Assembly: GCA_003427395.1 (NCBI GenBank)
Contig: BFEA01000239.1
Coordinates: forward strand, 652,092 to 710,675
Length of the DNA: 58,584 nt
Direction: 5' to 3'
DNA from: Chara braunii
Taxonomy: Eukaryota > Streptophyta > Charophyceae > Charales > Characeae
Shown: piece after piece, positions 1 to 9,696 of the stretch
Layout of the letters: each line of letters opens with the position of its first letter
Numbering within the stretch: the first letter of the stretch is position 1
The notes under the pieces: generated by a model
Databases searched by the model: none
What the model was told of the DNA's origin: nothing
Seen by the model: the letters and a program-made list of their open reading frames with translations, nothing else
Translations under genes and position numbers: made by a program

Positions 1-67
1 GAAAGCCTAGGATCTAGCAATGACGAAAGTGGCAACAACCAGCAGCATAGGTGCAACATTCACAAGG

Positions 68-235
68 TGTCAATGTGCGCGACGCAAAGAGTGAAACAAC
101 GGGAAATCAATAACAACACATTCGTATCATCATCATCATAGGCTGGGAAGCAGCGCAGCGGAAGTTGTCAATGTGCGCGACGCAAAGAGTGAAACAACGG
201 GAAATCAATAACAACACATTCGTATCATCATCATC
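68..235. repeat. 70-bp direct repeat, two copies
   Basis: A segment of about 70 bp beginning TGTCAATGTGCGCGACGC and ending in a run of ATC triplets occurs at 68-137 and again at about 166-235, virtually unchanged. The 28 bp between the copies are unrelated. This is a recent local duplication. I see no coding capacity in it. Confidence 0.9.
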
Positions 236-523
236 GACACGTGGACAACAACATGAAAGGGAGAAACTTCGGAAGGGCAAGACACCAGAAAGATTGCCCT
301 TCCGCTCACACACATGGGGAGAGATCCATAGACATGCGAGAGAGAAGGGGGAGGGACATAGAGGTAGCCAAGTCCTACCCAAGTCTGATCTCCGAATGTC
401 GCACACAGTTCAATCCCAATGTAGATTGTAAGTCCGATCTGAATGTCGTGTCCAATGAGGCAGAAGGCCGTGTTCAAACAATGTCTGTAGTTACCTCTAT
501 CTCTACTCTGATAAAGAAGAAGT

Positions 524-600
524 AGAAGAAGAACTTCAGAGGAGTAGGAGGAGAAGAGGAGAGGAGAAGAAGAAGAGGAAGAAGAAGAAGAAGAAAAAAG
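524..600 (+). repeat. GAA/GGA purine tract
   Basis: Almost pure purine tract made of GAA, GGA and GAG triplets. Read on the minus strand it is a CTT-rich pyrimidine tract that lies just downstream of a splice-donor-like CAGGTAAGTG at 624-615. Confidence 0.85.
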
Positions 601-680
601 TTGGGTGCTTTCTGCACTTACCTGGCAATGGCTGAACTTGCAGGTACCGTGGAGCCAGCTATGGTGCTGGGCAGGTAAGT

Positions 681-681
<1 letters not shown>

Positions 682-739
<58 letters not shown>
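682..739 (+). repeat. (CT)n microsatellite
   Basis: About 28 uninterrupted CT dinucleotides. They follow directly on a donor-like CAGGTAAGT at 672-680, the same arrangement as at several other places in the window. Confidence 0.95.
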
Positions 740-741
<2 letters not shown>

Positions 742-1640
742 CTACCCTCCTCGGCGCTGGACTCCTCCAGCGCTGTGCCTTATGGCCGATGAGAGAGAAG
801 TGCTCCTATGAGCTCACTTGGGTAGCACGGGCACTTCTCATGCAAATGTGAGTGTAGCGGACTGAATCCTCAGCTTATGTAGGCTGAAACCAGCACTCCG
901 GTCAGTCTATGTGCCTCCCCATGTGCCTTGAGGTGAACCGAGGTACCCCCAAGGCAAAAATCCACCACTCGGCCCTTCCGGAGGTACATGGGCCGTATTT
1001 TGGTGAAGTACATGCAGTCTGAGTGGTTGGTACCAACTCAGATTGCCTCTTGGCCTCCTTCAACCTCTTTTTCCTTTTCAAAATGTTACCCCCTTGGGTC
1101 CTAAAGCCCAAGGGGCGGCCTCAATTGAGAGAAAAGGCCTAGAGGGTCTTTTTCTCGATTTTTTCAGTTTCTACCCCGTTTTTGGTAGGCCGAGGTATTT
1201 TCCCATGCCTCGGTGTCTTTTTAGCCTTAGATTTGACTGAGATTCAAGAGCAACAATATTCCGTGTCACCCCTAAGTAGTCCTTGCTTCAAATTTGAGCC
1301 CCTAAACTCTCTTTTTCAATTTTTGGTGCATCTAGCCCTCCTTTTGGGCCAAATGCATATTTCTGTCTTTATCTCTCTTTTGTTTCTTTCCATTTTGGGC
1401 TGCCAACTCATTCCGGAGTTGGCTGTTTGGGTAGACCTCATAAAAAACGGCCATATTCCCTCCTCCATGGATCTGAATCTCAGATCTCAGATCCATGACC
1501 CAAAAGAAAACCGGTCATTTTTCCTTTGCATTTTTTCTCATTTTTCTCTTTTTAATTCAAATTTTGTAGAGATATTGCCCCAAGGGCCATATCTCTGCAA
1601 TCCGGATTGCCCTCCTCAATTTTAGGAGGGATGAGGCCAG
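740..1640. other. no recognisable gene
   Basis: Mixed-composition sequence with T- and C-rich stretches. A 147-codon open frame at 1182-1625 translates to a low-complexity, Phe/Leu/Ser-rich product without a recognisable domain. I treat it as chance. Confidence 0.5.
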
Positions 1641-3660
1641 AGTAGGGACCTGCCAGTCCCTACTGTGTCAGTCCCAATAGGCCGACACATTCTCCTCCAC
1701 TCTTTTCTCCCCCTTTGTCTCATTCTCCGTCAATTTTCTCCCCTTTTTCTTTTCTTTTCTTTTATCTCTGATGTGACAAGTGTCAAGTGACTATTGAGTC
1801 ATTTTCTAGATCATGCATCTTCATCCATGACCAAATTCAGACTCAGCAGTTGACCGTTATAATAATGAAGCCCCCATACTCAAGAGGGCTTTATTTTGCC
1901 TCCGTTAGCCTCAATTTTTAGCCCCCTTTGCTCCGTTTTTTTTTCGACAGCCTTTTTCCCATGTTGAGCCCCTTGGGGCTTTATTTTCTCATGCCTAGCT
2001 AGTCCGAGATACCCCGGACTGCTGGGCAACCCTTCCACCATCATTATTTTGCTTTCTTTTCTCTCACGGCTCTCCCACTTGATCTTACTAGTGCTCTTGC
2101 ACTAGTTGTGCTAATATTTTCCACCGTCTAGATCTTTGATCTCGACGGTGTCGTTTGCTTCGTAACCATTTCTTATGTTGGCTCATGGTTCCCTTGGGAC
2201 ATCTCAAGTCCCCGTCACTTTCCTCCGTACTAGTTCTATTTTCTTGTCCCGCGCGCTTGTCGTATTTTTCGGCTATTTTTATTTGGGTTCATTTGGTCCC
2301 CAGCAATGTCTCGGATGATGTCGCATTTTTATATTGGGACCTCGTAGCCCTTGTAAGTTCCAATGTCCCCTCCTCAAGTGCCCCATGTGTGCCGATTATT
2401 CTTGGCCGCGATATCTCATCTCACGGTTGTCGTTTACCGTCTCTATTTGCATTATGCCGAAATCACTCTTTTCTAGCCCTTTGAGCTTGTCATGACTCAT
2501 TTTTTTTCCCTTGGCCTAGGCATCCTTATGCAGTCCGTTATTTTTCGGACTGCAACTGTGGTCATTTTCCTAGTCTCATAGCCTCACAACTTGCCCCAAA
2601 CTGAAAGAAAATGAAGTGCTCAGTTTTCAAGTGCATCCGGGCTCAATATTGGCTCCGGATGCACCTAAAACATGTGTTTTCCCTTCCTCATGCAGTCCGC
2701 TGTAACTCGGAATGCAATGGGGGTTAATTTCCTAGCCCTTTTACCCCATAACTAGCCAACAACTGAAGGAAAAAGAAACGGTCAACTTTCAAGTGCATCC
2801 GGGCTCAATATTGACTATGAATGCACCTAAAACATGTGTTTCTCTTCCCCCATGCAATCCGTTGTATCTCGGTTGCATAGGGCCTTGATTTCTCTTGATT
2901 TTCTCTACAAAATCAAGAGAAAAACATGTGTTTTTCTTCCCCCATGCAATCCGTTGTATCTCGGTTGCATGGGGCCTTGATTTTTCTTGATTTTCTCTGC
3001 AAAATCAAGAGAAAATCAATGCCCTTTGCAACCGCCATATTCCAGAATGTATCTGGTTACAGATGCATCTCCCCAAGTGGTCGTTTTTTACCGTTAAGGC
3101 CTTTTTTTCTTTTATTTTATTTTCTCTTTTCTTTTATTTTCTTTTTCTCCTTTCTTGGACAGTAGGGACCTGCCAGTCCCTACTTGTGGCAGTCCCTACT
3201 GACGGCCAACTCACTCACTCCCTCTTACTCTTTTTGTCTTATTCTCCCACTTTTTTTTTTTCTTTTCTTTCTTTTTCTAGCATGTCAAGTGTCAAGTGGT
3301 CGTTAAGGCCCTTTTCTAGGCCCTTCCTCTTAGTTTTGGCCCTCCCTATGCCCATCAAACTGCAATAATGACTTTCGCATGCCCATGGGAGCTTCCTTTT
3401 ACCTCTATTTCTCTCACATAGTAGCCCTTCTTACTCCGATTTTTTTCCGGAGGCCTATTTTTCACATGAAGTCTCTTTTAACTTCATTTTTTTTCGGGAG
3501 GCTGATCCGAGATTTTTCGGATTGCTCCCATGCCTCCCTCTTCATGTTTCTTTACTTTTTCTTTTCTTTTTGGCCTTCCCGTTTGCTACCACTAGTGCGT
3601 GCACTAGTGGTGCTGATATTTTTGGCCGTCAAAATCGAGATCTTGATGGTGCATCTTGTT
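1641..3660 (+). repeat. diverged 0.5-kb direct repeat pair
   Basis: Two diverged copies lie at about 1641-2160 and 3163-3660 in the same orientation. Both open with TAGGGACCTGCCAGTCCCTA, a hairpin-like start. They then share a pyrimidine-rich stretch, a GTCAAGTG block, a CGGA-rich block and an end built around GCACTAGT, GTGCT and a CCGTC-AGATCT-GATGGTG region. Spacing and length would fit old LTRs or two dispersed repeats. No TG/CA termini or target duplications could be assigned. Confidence 0.6.
2617..3016 (+). repeat. nested tandem repeats with perfect hairpins
   Basis: A unit containing AAGTGCATCCGGGCTCAATATT and AAACATGTGTTT is repeated twice. A second unit containing CATGCAATCCGTTGTATCTC is repeated in tandem. 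Each second-type unit ends in a hairpin with a CTTGATTTT/AAAATCAAG stem; the one at about 2889-2922 can be extended to about 14 bp per arm. Confidence 0.8.
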
Positions 3661-3728
3661 TTTCTTGTTTTCCCCTCATGCCGCTCCGCCGTTTCTCTTG
3701 AGACCTTCTCATGGCCCCGCCCCTTGTC

Positions 3729-3864
3729 CGGTCGGTGGTCCCCGACACTTTGTCCCACCGGTGGTCCCCGACACTTTGTCCCGTCAGTGGTCCCCGACAC
3801 TTTATCCCTCCGGTGGTCCCCGACACTTTTTATCCCGCCGGTGGTCCCCGACACTTTTTGTCTC
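3729..3864 (+). repeat. 26-bp minisatellite
   Basis: Five to six tandem copies of a unit of about 26 bp built on GGTGGTCCCCGACACTTTGT, with small substitutions and length changes towards the right end. The minus-strand frames that run through it (Gly/Asp/Thr-rich) are produced by the repeat, not by a gene. Confidence 0.92.
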
Positions 3865-3895
3865 GGATGCCATTATTTTGACTTAGTCTCACGTG

Positions 3896-3903
3896 GTCCC
3901 TGG
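3896..3903 (+). repeat. target site duplication, left
   Basis: GTCCCTGG, repeated exactly at 4415-4422, flanks the 511-bp element between them. Eight base pairs is the hAT superfamily length. Confidence 0.9.
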
Positions 3904-4414
3904 CTATGTATCACCCGCGGTCGTGATCGCGGGCTATTTGACCGCACGCGATCGGCACCCACGGCCAAGTGGGGTCGGGAAACCCCGATATTTTTAAATC
4001 CTGGGATAATAGGTCAAAAAATAAAATAAAAATATGGGGTCGTAGGTTTTTGTGCGCTCTACATCCGTATGTTTTAGTTTTATTTTTCGACTTCTTTTTC
4101 GATTTCAAAAAAATGAAAAACAGAAATCCCTTAGGCAAAAGTTCTTCACTTTATTCTTTTAGTAAAAGAAAAATAAAGGATTTTGTTTGATTTTTATATC
4201 AAATTTGGTAACGAATTTTGATATGACCCCAAGGCAAAAGTTGTTCAGTTTATTTTTGGGCATAACATATATGTTTTTCAGATTTTTCTGAATTTAATTT
4301 TTTTTTCTTTTTTTTTTTTCATGACCGCGGACCGCAGTCATGACCGCGGCCTTGCGGCTGAGACCGCGGTCCGAGGTCGTGCCCGAGGCAGCCGCGACCG
4401 CGGGGGATTCATAG
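3904..4414. mobile_element. non-autonomous hAT-like element, 511 bp
   Basis: The termini are imperfect inverted repeats: CTATGTATCACCC on the left and, read inward on the other strand, CTATGAATCCCCC on the right. They are flanked by a perfect 8-bp target duplication. The two ends are GC-rich and crowded with CCGCGG/GACCGCGG motifs, many palindromic; the middle is AT-rich and non-coding. An element at 37670-39263 has the same termini and related internal sequence. Clustered subterminal motifs are typical of hAT transposase binding sites (family knowledge). The superfamily is inferred from target duplication length and architecture; no transposase is present. Confidence 0.85.
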
Positions 4415-4422
4415 GTCCCTGG
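4415..4422 (+). repeat. target site duplication, right
   Basis: GTCCCTGG, identical to 3896-3903. Confidence 0.9.
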
Positions 4423-4934
4423 TGCCTTTCCTCAAGGTGTCCCATGTTCTTTTGGCGTCTACCGCCCTATGGTGGCCCCTTTCCCTTGCCTTTTCTCTGG
4501 CCTTGTGCGCGCCTGTTTGGTAGGAAAGCGGGGCCTCCAATCCGTGGTTTCCGTTAGTTGTCATAGGTGGCGCCCATGTTAGACCCTTATTCTCTAGTGT
4601 CCCGCGGCCACTAGGGCCGTCCATCTCTTGGCTTCCCTATTCTTTTGTCATCCGCTGTGCTGCGCTTGCTAAGTTAATGGCCCCTTGGGTCCTTGTCTTG
4701 TCAACTTTTAGTGGCCCTCCTAGCCCCATGTTATGCCCTTATGCGCCCATGTCCTGTCACTACTTGCTTGCCGTTGCCGGTTCTTTCTCCCTGCAGTATT
4801 TAGCCGAGGGCATCATTCCTTCCTGCAGTTCCGTCCTAATCCTTTGTCTTTTTTCTCTCTCTTGTCTCCTTCCTCTGGATTTCTCTGTCGTGCGCAACTT
4901 GGCTATATACAGACTCTCGAGTGTCGGGACGTTA

Positions 4935-5456
4935 TTCGGGACCCACAAGTCCCGACAAAGGGTCTGCAGGAGGTGTGCGTTCTCATGGCCGATGACTTTT
5001 TTCCTCGTGAGCTCGAGACTCGTTTGCGTGCTCCTCTTCTGGGTGAGCGGCAAACGGTTGTGGTTCCGGAATGTTCCCGAGTGCATGACTACTTGAGGTT
5101 TGTTTTGCTTTTCTCGGAGGGAATTGATAGTTGGTCTGTCCGGCATGCCTCGGAAGTTGGATGACCGCCACGACTTAGTGCCAAGGATTACTATGCATTT
5201 CACCTTCACGAACGTGCTGGTGAAAGGCCTTGCCTCCTTTATGCAGCACGTCTTTTCCACGAGTTCTGTTGCATGGCATACGCTAAGGTTGAATCTCTTC
5301 ACTTAAAATGGGTGAGATTCCATCAGAAAGATTTGCGGTCGGAATATTATCAGGATTTGCGAGACGCTGTGCAACAAAATCAATACGGTGATGGTGTTGG
5401 GACAAAAGTACCTCTGCCCTCAACCTTCACTGGGGGGCCCCGATATATGCAACTCC
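4935..5456 (+). pseudogene. Helitron Rep/helicase N-terminal domain fragment
   Basis: Translation in shifting plus frames gives the Helitron-like N-terminal domain that precedes the rolling-circle Rep motifs in Helitron transposases. Visible blocks in order are EVCVLMADDF near 4973, a degenerate YxxLxFVLLFSEG block near 5090-5130, DYYAFHLHERAGE near 5190, LYAARLFHEF near 5240, and WVRFHQKDLRSEYYQDLRDA followed by LPSTFTGGPRYMQ at about 5300-5456. An in-frame TGA at 5162 and frame changes break it. The catalytic Rep HUH/tyrosine motifs and the helicase are absent, because homology stops abruptly near 5456 where retrotransposon gag sequence begins. No Helitron ends (5' TC, 3' CTRR hairpin) were assigned. 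Confidence 0.85.
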
Positions 5457-5645
5457 ATATGGGAAAGAGGAAGAGGCACGTGGAATGGAAATTGGAACCG
5501 ACCATATCCACCCCATCCTGGCATATGCCCGAAGGCAGACCTTGGGAACAGATGGGAATAACATAAAAAGTTTGGCAAGACAGAAAAATTGTTGGACAGT
5601 GCCTTAAATGTGGTGACCCCGACCACATTGTTTCCTTTTGCCTAG
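5457..5645 (+). pseudogene. gag: Gag nucleocapsid tail with CCHC zinc knuckle
   Basis: A Gly/Arg/Asn-rich stretch (GRGTWNGNWNRPYP in one frame, about 5463-5510) is followed in another frame by CLKCGDPDHIVSFC at 5600-5641. That is the C-X2-C-X4-H-X4-C zinc knuckle used by retroelement nucleocapsid to bind RNA. A stop follows at 5648. At least one frameshift separates the two parts. The capsid part of Gag is absent. Confidence 0.85.
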
Positions 5646-5880
5646 ATTAAAAGCAACCAAAATGGATCAGCTAGTAGGGGTCTCAGTTGCCTCTACAGGA
5701 ACTTTGGATGCAAGTAGACTGAAATCCTCCCATTCGAAGGTTCCCGTGGCAGAGACTGAAGAGGTAGACGGTCCCCACCTAGTTAGTTGTCCAGAGGTAG
5801 TTAGTGTGTATACCTCTCTAGGTGGATCCCTCGCTGGCATGGGTAATGAGTTGGCCACTCGTCGCTGAGCTTGGACCGAA

Positions 5881-6435
5881 ATGAAGAAACGTAAAGGGCA
5901 ACTAATAATTGCAGATTTAGAAGTCAATAAAGTAAGAGTAGGTGGAATGATTGACACTGGGTCAACGCGCAGGTATATTAGTAAGAAAGGTCTACAAAAG
6001 TTGCGTCTTGGGCTAAAGGTCAAGCAATTGAATGAGCCCATAACCAGTATATTAGCAAATAATAGCGAAATTGTTATGGATAGATATGTTGAGGGGGTCA
6101 AGACATACTTTCGGCTCGAAGCAGAGGGGAAGGTGGAACGCGTTCTCCACTCTCTGACTCTTTTGGTGGAAGACAGTCCCCCTTTTGACATTCTTTTAGG
6201 CACAGATTGGGGGGAAGCTGCAAATGCGGTTGTGAAGCTGAGGGCACATGAGTGTTGGCTCCCTAGCCCATGGGGTGGAAAGAAGAAGATCCGCCTGCAT
6301 CATGAATCTGGAAAGGAAAGCAACTTAGCTCATTGTTGCATGAGTGCCCCCGCGTTCGCCCGTCACATAAAGAAACATAACCTGTTTGATCGTGTATGTG
6401 GCATATGTGCGCCCGATAAAGGAAGGGGAAGTTAA
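5881..6435 (+). pseudogene. pro: retropepsin-like aspartic protease
   Basis: An open frame of 184 codons. The catalytic motif MIDTGSTRRYIS lies at about 5948-5983, and the second strand motif FDILLGTDW near 6186-6212. These are the D-T/S-G active site and the I/L-L-G flap-side motif of Ty3/gypsy proteases, which cleave the Gag-Pol polyprotein inside the virus-like particle. The frame continues about 70 codons past the protease core. It then shifts near 6400, where the RT frame takes over with about 50 nt of overlap. The ATG at 5881 is simply the first in the frame. In the intact ancestor this was part of a longer polyprotein. Confidence 0.9.
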
Positions 6436-7168
6436 GGAGGAGGTAAAATCCCCAGAAATTGAAAACATTTTGAAAGAGTTTGTAGATGTGGCAGAGGCCC
6501 CGAGCGGTGTGGTAGAACGACCTATTAAGCATCGCATCGATATTATACCTGGAAGTCAGATTCCAAAGGGCCCAATTTATCGAATGTCACCAAAAGAATT
6601 GGATGAACTGCGAACCCAGTTAAATGAAATGCTGAAAAAGGGATGGACTAGGCCTAGCTCCTCACCCTATGGTGCGCCAGTGTTGTTTGTGCCAAAGAAA
6701 GATGGTGGGGTTCGCATGTGTATTGATTATAGAAGATTAAATGACATAACTGTTGAAAATGCTGAGCCATTACCCCGAGTTGATGATTTGCTGGATAGAG
6801 TTCAAGGTTGCAAGTACTTCACGAAAATTGACTTGAAGTCTTGTTACCATCAGATTGAGGTAGAACCAGAAGACCAACATAAGACTGTTTTTCGCACTAG
6901 GTATGAGCACTATGAATTCATTGTGTTGCCCTTTGGTCTTACTAACGCACCCGCAACCTTTCAGCGAACAATGAATGAACATTTTCGTGCGTGGCTTGAT
7001 AAGTTTGGGGTTATGTATCTGGATGATATCCTAATTTTTAGTAAAAGTCTAAATGAGCATTGTGAGCACCTTCGACTCATGTTAAATAAGTTGTGTGAAG
7101 CAAAGTTAAAATTGAACCCCAGAGTGGGAAAAGCGTCAAGTATTGTATTTGGGACACGTTCTAGATAG
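6386..7168 (+). pseudogene. pol: reverse transcriptase, fingers-palm
   Basis: Well-preserved Ty3/gypsy RT. Motifs in order: HRIDIIPGSQIPKGPIYRMS (about 6530), SPYGAPVLFVPKKDGG (about 6662), MCIDYRRLN (about 6716), FTKIDLKSCYHQI (about 6817; first catalytic Asp), FRTRYEHYEFIVLPFGLTNA (about 6890) and VMYLDDILIFSK with the YLDD catalytic pair at 7016-7027. All three catalytic aspartates are present in this stretch. The frame is lost at about 7110, shortly before the thumb, where a frameshift moves coding to the next segment. Confidence 0.97.
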
Positions 7169-7692
7169 AGAAGGAATTAATCCGAAAGACGACAAGATTG
7201 CAGCTATTCGAGATTGGCCTAACCCACGCACTTTGACTGAACTGCGGTCGTTTTTTGGGTTGGCTAACTACTATCGCAAATTCGTGAAACATTTTACGAT
7301 AGTTGCTGCTCCTCTTCATAGACTGTTGAAAAAGAAAACAATTTGGAAGTGGGACCAAGATTGTACGTCTTCGTTTAAGCGTTTGAAGAAATGCTTAATT
7401 AATTTATCCAGTTTTAAAAGTTGTTGATCCTTTTTTGCCCTTTATTGTTACCACCGACGCAAGTTAGTACGGAATAGGCGTTGTACTCCAACATGATGAT
7501 GGGAATGGATACAGGCCTGTTGAGTTTATGTCTCGACGACTGCCTAGTGAGAAGGTCAGCGCTTCCACGTATGAAAGAGAGATGTTCGCTTTCCTGGAAG
7601 CTTTGGACCATTGGCCCCATTATCTCATAGGTTGCCACTTCAAAGTGTACTCAGATCATGAGACACTCCGCTGGCTGAAAACGTAGGCCCGA
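7143..7692 (+). pseudogene. pol: RT thumb and RNase H, frameshifted
   Basis: The frame at 7143-7427 gives the thumb/connection (YLGHVLDREGINPKDDKI, then LRSFFGLANYYRKFVKHF). After a shift near 7430, RNase H follows: IVTTDAS with an in-frame TAG at 7465-7467, then YGIGVVLQHD, FMSRRLP, YEREMFAFLEAL and FKVYSDHETLRWL. A second TAG lies at 7684-7686. First RNase H Asp (TDAS), Glu (YERE) and Asp (YSDH) are visible. RNase H degrades the RNA strand of the RNA-DNA hybrid during reverse transcription. Confidence 0.93.
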
Positions 7693-8585
7693 ATGACCCC
7701 TAAACTAACAAGGTGGACCGCGGAAATCGATCAATATGACTTTGAACTAAAGCCAGTAAAAGGCAAGTACAACTTTGTTGCTGATGCATTGAGTCGAAGA
7801 TCTGACTTTTTCGGTGTCATTATAACGTACCTAGACATAGGCGCCGACATCCAAGATAAGATTAGGAATGTGTATTCCACTGATCCTATCTATGGCACTA
7901 TACTGAAACCTATTCATGACGTGCCACAAGAGTTTCCTGACTTTCTCGTAACTGAAGGACTGTTGTTTGAAAGAACTGATGTGCATGATAGACTTTGTAT
8001 TTCAGACAAGGAGGAGATAAAAAGTGTGATCTTGGGGGAATGGCATGATACCGAAGGCCATTTCGGGTGGAAAAATACCTATGCTAACCTCTTACGTTCC
8101 TACATCTGCCCTCGAATGAAACTTGATTGCATTTCGTACGTGCAAGGCTGTCAAGTGTGTCAGCGAAACAAGAGCACCAAACAACCTCCCCTTGGTCTAT
8201 TAAAGCCATTGCCTATCCCAACAGGTCCTCGGGACTCTGTGTCTATTGATTTCATGGGCACTAAGGTAAAAAGCAGGAATGGGAAAAGCCAAGTTATGGT
8301 AATTGTTGACAGATTCAGTAAGTTTGTTGTCTTCATAGCATTACCTGCGGAAGCTAAAACTGACTTAGTGATTCGAGAATTCTTTAGCCATTGGGTAAAG
8401 GACTACGGTCATCCCTTGCCTATTGTTAGTGACAGAGACTCTCGGTTCACCGGTGAATAATGGCAGCAACTAATGAATGTCTATGGCTCCAAATTAACAA
8501 TGTCGTCAGGAATACATCCTAAAATGAACGGGCAAACTGAGCAAATGAACAAGATGCTGCAGCAAACACTACGTATGTCCCCGCA
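7693..8585 (+). pseudogene. pol: integrase, zinc-binding and catalytic core
   Basis: This is in the same frame as the RNase H segment. It starts with the end of RNase H (TRWTAEIDQYDFELKPVKGK, then ADALSRR). The H2C2 zinc finger follows: the histidines of WHDTEGH near 8040 and the CQVC cysteines near 8152. The DD-E catalytic core follows: Asp in SIDFMGTK (about 8246), Asp in IVSDRDSRF (about 8430) and Glu in NGQTEQMN (about 8528). An in-frame TAA at 8458-8460 interrupts it. Sequence between the catalytic Glu and the C-terminal domain, normally about 70-90 residues, is largely deleted near 8580. Confidence 0.95.
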
Positions 8586-8590
8586 GACCT

Positions 8591-9217
8591 ATAGATTGTC
8601 TAAATCCGGATCAAGTACATAAACTTCCGACAGGAACTAGGAAATTTGCGGTGCAGTATCAAAAGGACATGGAAAAGGTGAAGGAAAATATAATGAAGGC
8701 GGAACATCAAATGATCAAACAAGCTAACAAACATCGAAGACCTTATCAGTTTGCTGTAGGCGATCTGGTGTGGGTGAAGTCCAAAGAATTTATTCCCGAG
8801 GAAAACATTTCCCAAAAGTTGTTACCTGCCTACAGAGGACCTTGGCAAGTATTGGATGTGATAGGAGACGTGGATGGTCCCTCCTATGTTATTAAGATTC
8901 CTCCGCACTTGCATATGTACCCAGTATTTCATGCATCAAAGCTCTTACCTTGCGTGACTAACGAACTATTTCCTAGTCGAAGATCAACAATTCCTCCGAG
9001 TATGGATGGGAAATTTGATGTTGATAAAATCATTGCTGAAAGTACTATTTAGACTGGACGCAGAGGTAGACCTCAGCGGCAATATAAAGTCAGATTTGCA
9101 TATCAGGATCCAAGTGAAGACCGCTGGTACAGTAGGGAAGAGCTAATGGAAACTGCACCAAACATAGTGTCCTATTATGAAAGAGCAAGAAGAGGTGCTA
9201 ATATTGTAGACAAATAA
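8591..9217 (+). pseudogene. pol: integrase C-terminal GPF/Y module and chromodomain
   Basis: The open stretch contains FAVGDLVWVKSKEF, KLLPAYRGPWQVLDVIG (the GPF/Y-type module) and VFHASKLLP. It ends in a chromodomain: FDVDKIIAE, then YKVRFAYQDPSEDRWYSREE and VSYYERA, with a TAG at 9050-9052 inside it and a stop at 9215-9217. In chromoviruses this domain is thought to steer integration to marked chromatin. A linker of about 20 residues (KVKENIMKAEHQMIKQANKH) precedes it. Apart from the stop codon the chromodomain is intact. Confidence 0.9.
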
Positions 9218-9680
9218 GTGTTTCTCAGCGGACTTCGAAATTAGGTTGGCGAGAGTAAAAGGGCCTTTACGATTCAGACCCCTAAGTGTGACCCCAACAT
9301 AAAAGGGGCCCTGTCGGCCAGAACTCCATTTCACGAGCAACATTCTAGAGGACAAGTTCCCTAAAGCAAATGTCGCATCCAGAGTGAAATGGAAAGTCGT
9401 TTTGTAAAGTCACAGTCAGGTCCTAGACGAACAGTTTCTGGGCTCAATTTTAAGGCTGAGACAGGGTCATGTCTGTTCAGCAATAAGTCAAAGGTCACAG
9501 TTCCAGACGAGTCACAGTTCCAAGGGTCAAATCTGATTCAGACCAGGAGTCCAAAAGACAGGCCCGACGGCCAAAGCAGCATCAGACCATGGGAAAGGAT
9601 ATTGGAACACACTTTGCAACAACAGGTACTGGGTTGGAGTCCCAGGCACTTGGAGGCTGGATGCAGACTACGCCAGACAA
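9218..9680 (+). other. 3' flank of chromovirus, possible U3
   Basis: Non-coding in appearance. A 101-codon frame at 9389-9694 has no recognisable domain. The stretch immediately precedes a TATA-box-bearing LTR-like segment and may be its U3, but no boundary could be set. Confidence 0.35.
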
Positions 9681-9689
9681 GTCCAGCAC

Positions 9690-9696
9690 TATAAAG
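9690..9696 (+). promoter_or_regulatory. TATA box of LTR-like segment
   Basis: TATAAAG. It lies about 160 bp upstream of a GCAGCCATAGCTGCGC motif. The same TATA-to-motif distance (about 168 bp) is found on the minus strand at 12551/12383, so this looks like a conserved LTR promoter layout. Confidence 0.45.

Larger units (their letters stand above)
5457..9217 (+). mobile_element. decayed Ty3/gypsy chromovirus, internal region
   Basis: The domain order zinc knuckle, protease, RT, RNase H, integrase, chromodomain is that of a Ty3/gypsy chromovirus. The coding region is broken by frameshifts near 5590, 6400, 7100, 7430 and 8585, and by stops at 7465, 7684, 8458 and 9050, so it is dead. Most of gag is missing: sequence 5' of the nucleocapsid tail is Helitron. 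No matching LTR pair could be found on either side, so the element is truncated or its LTRs have diverged. Confidence 0.95.
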
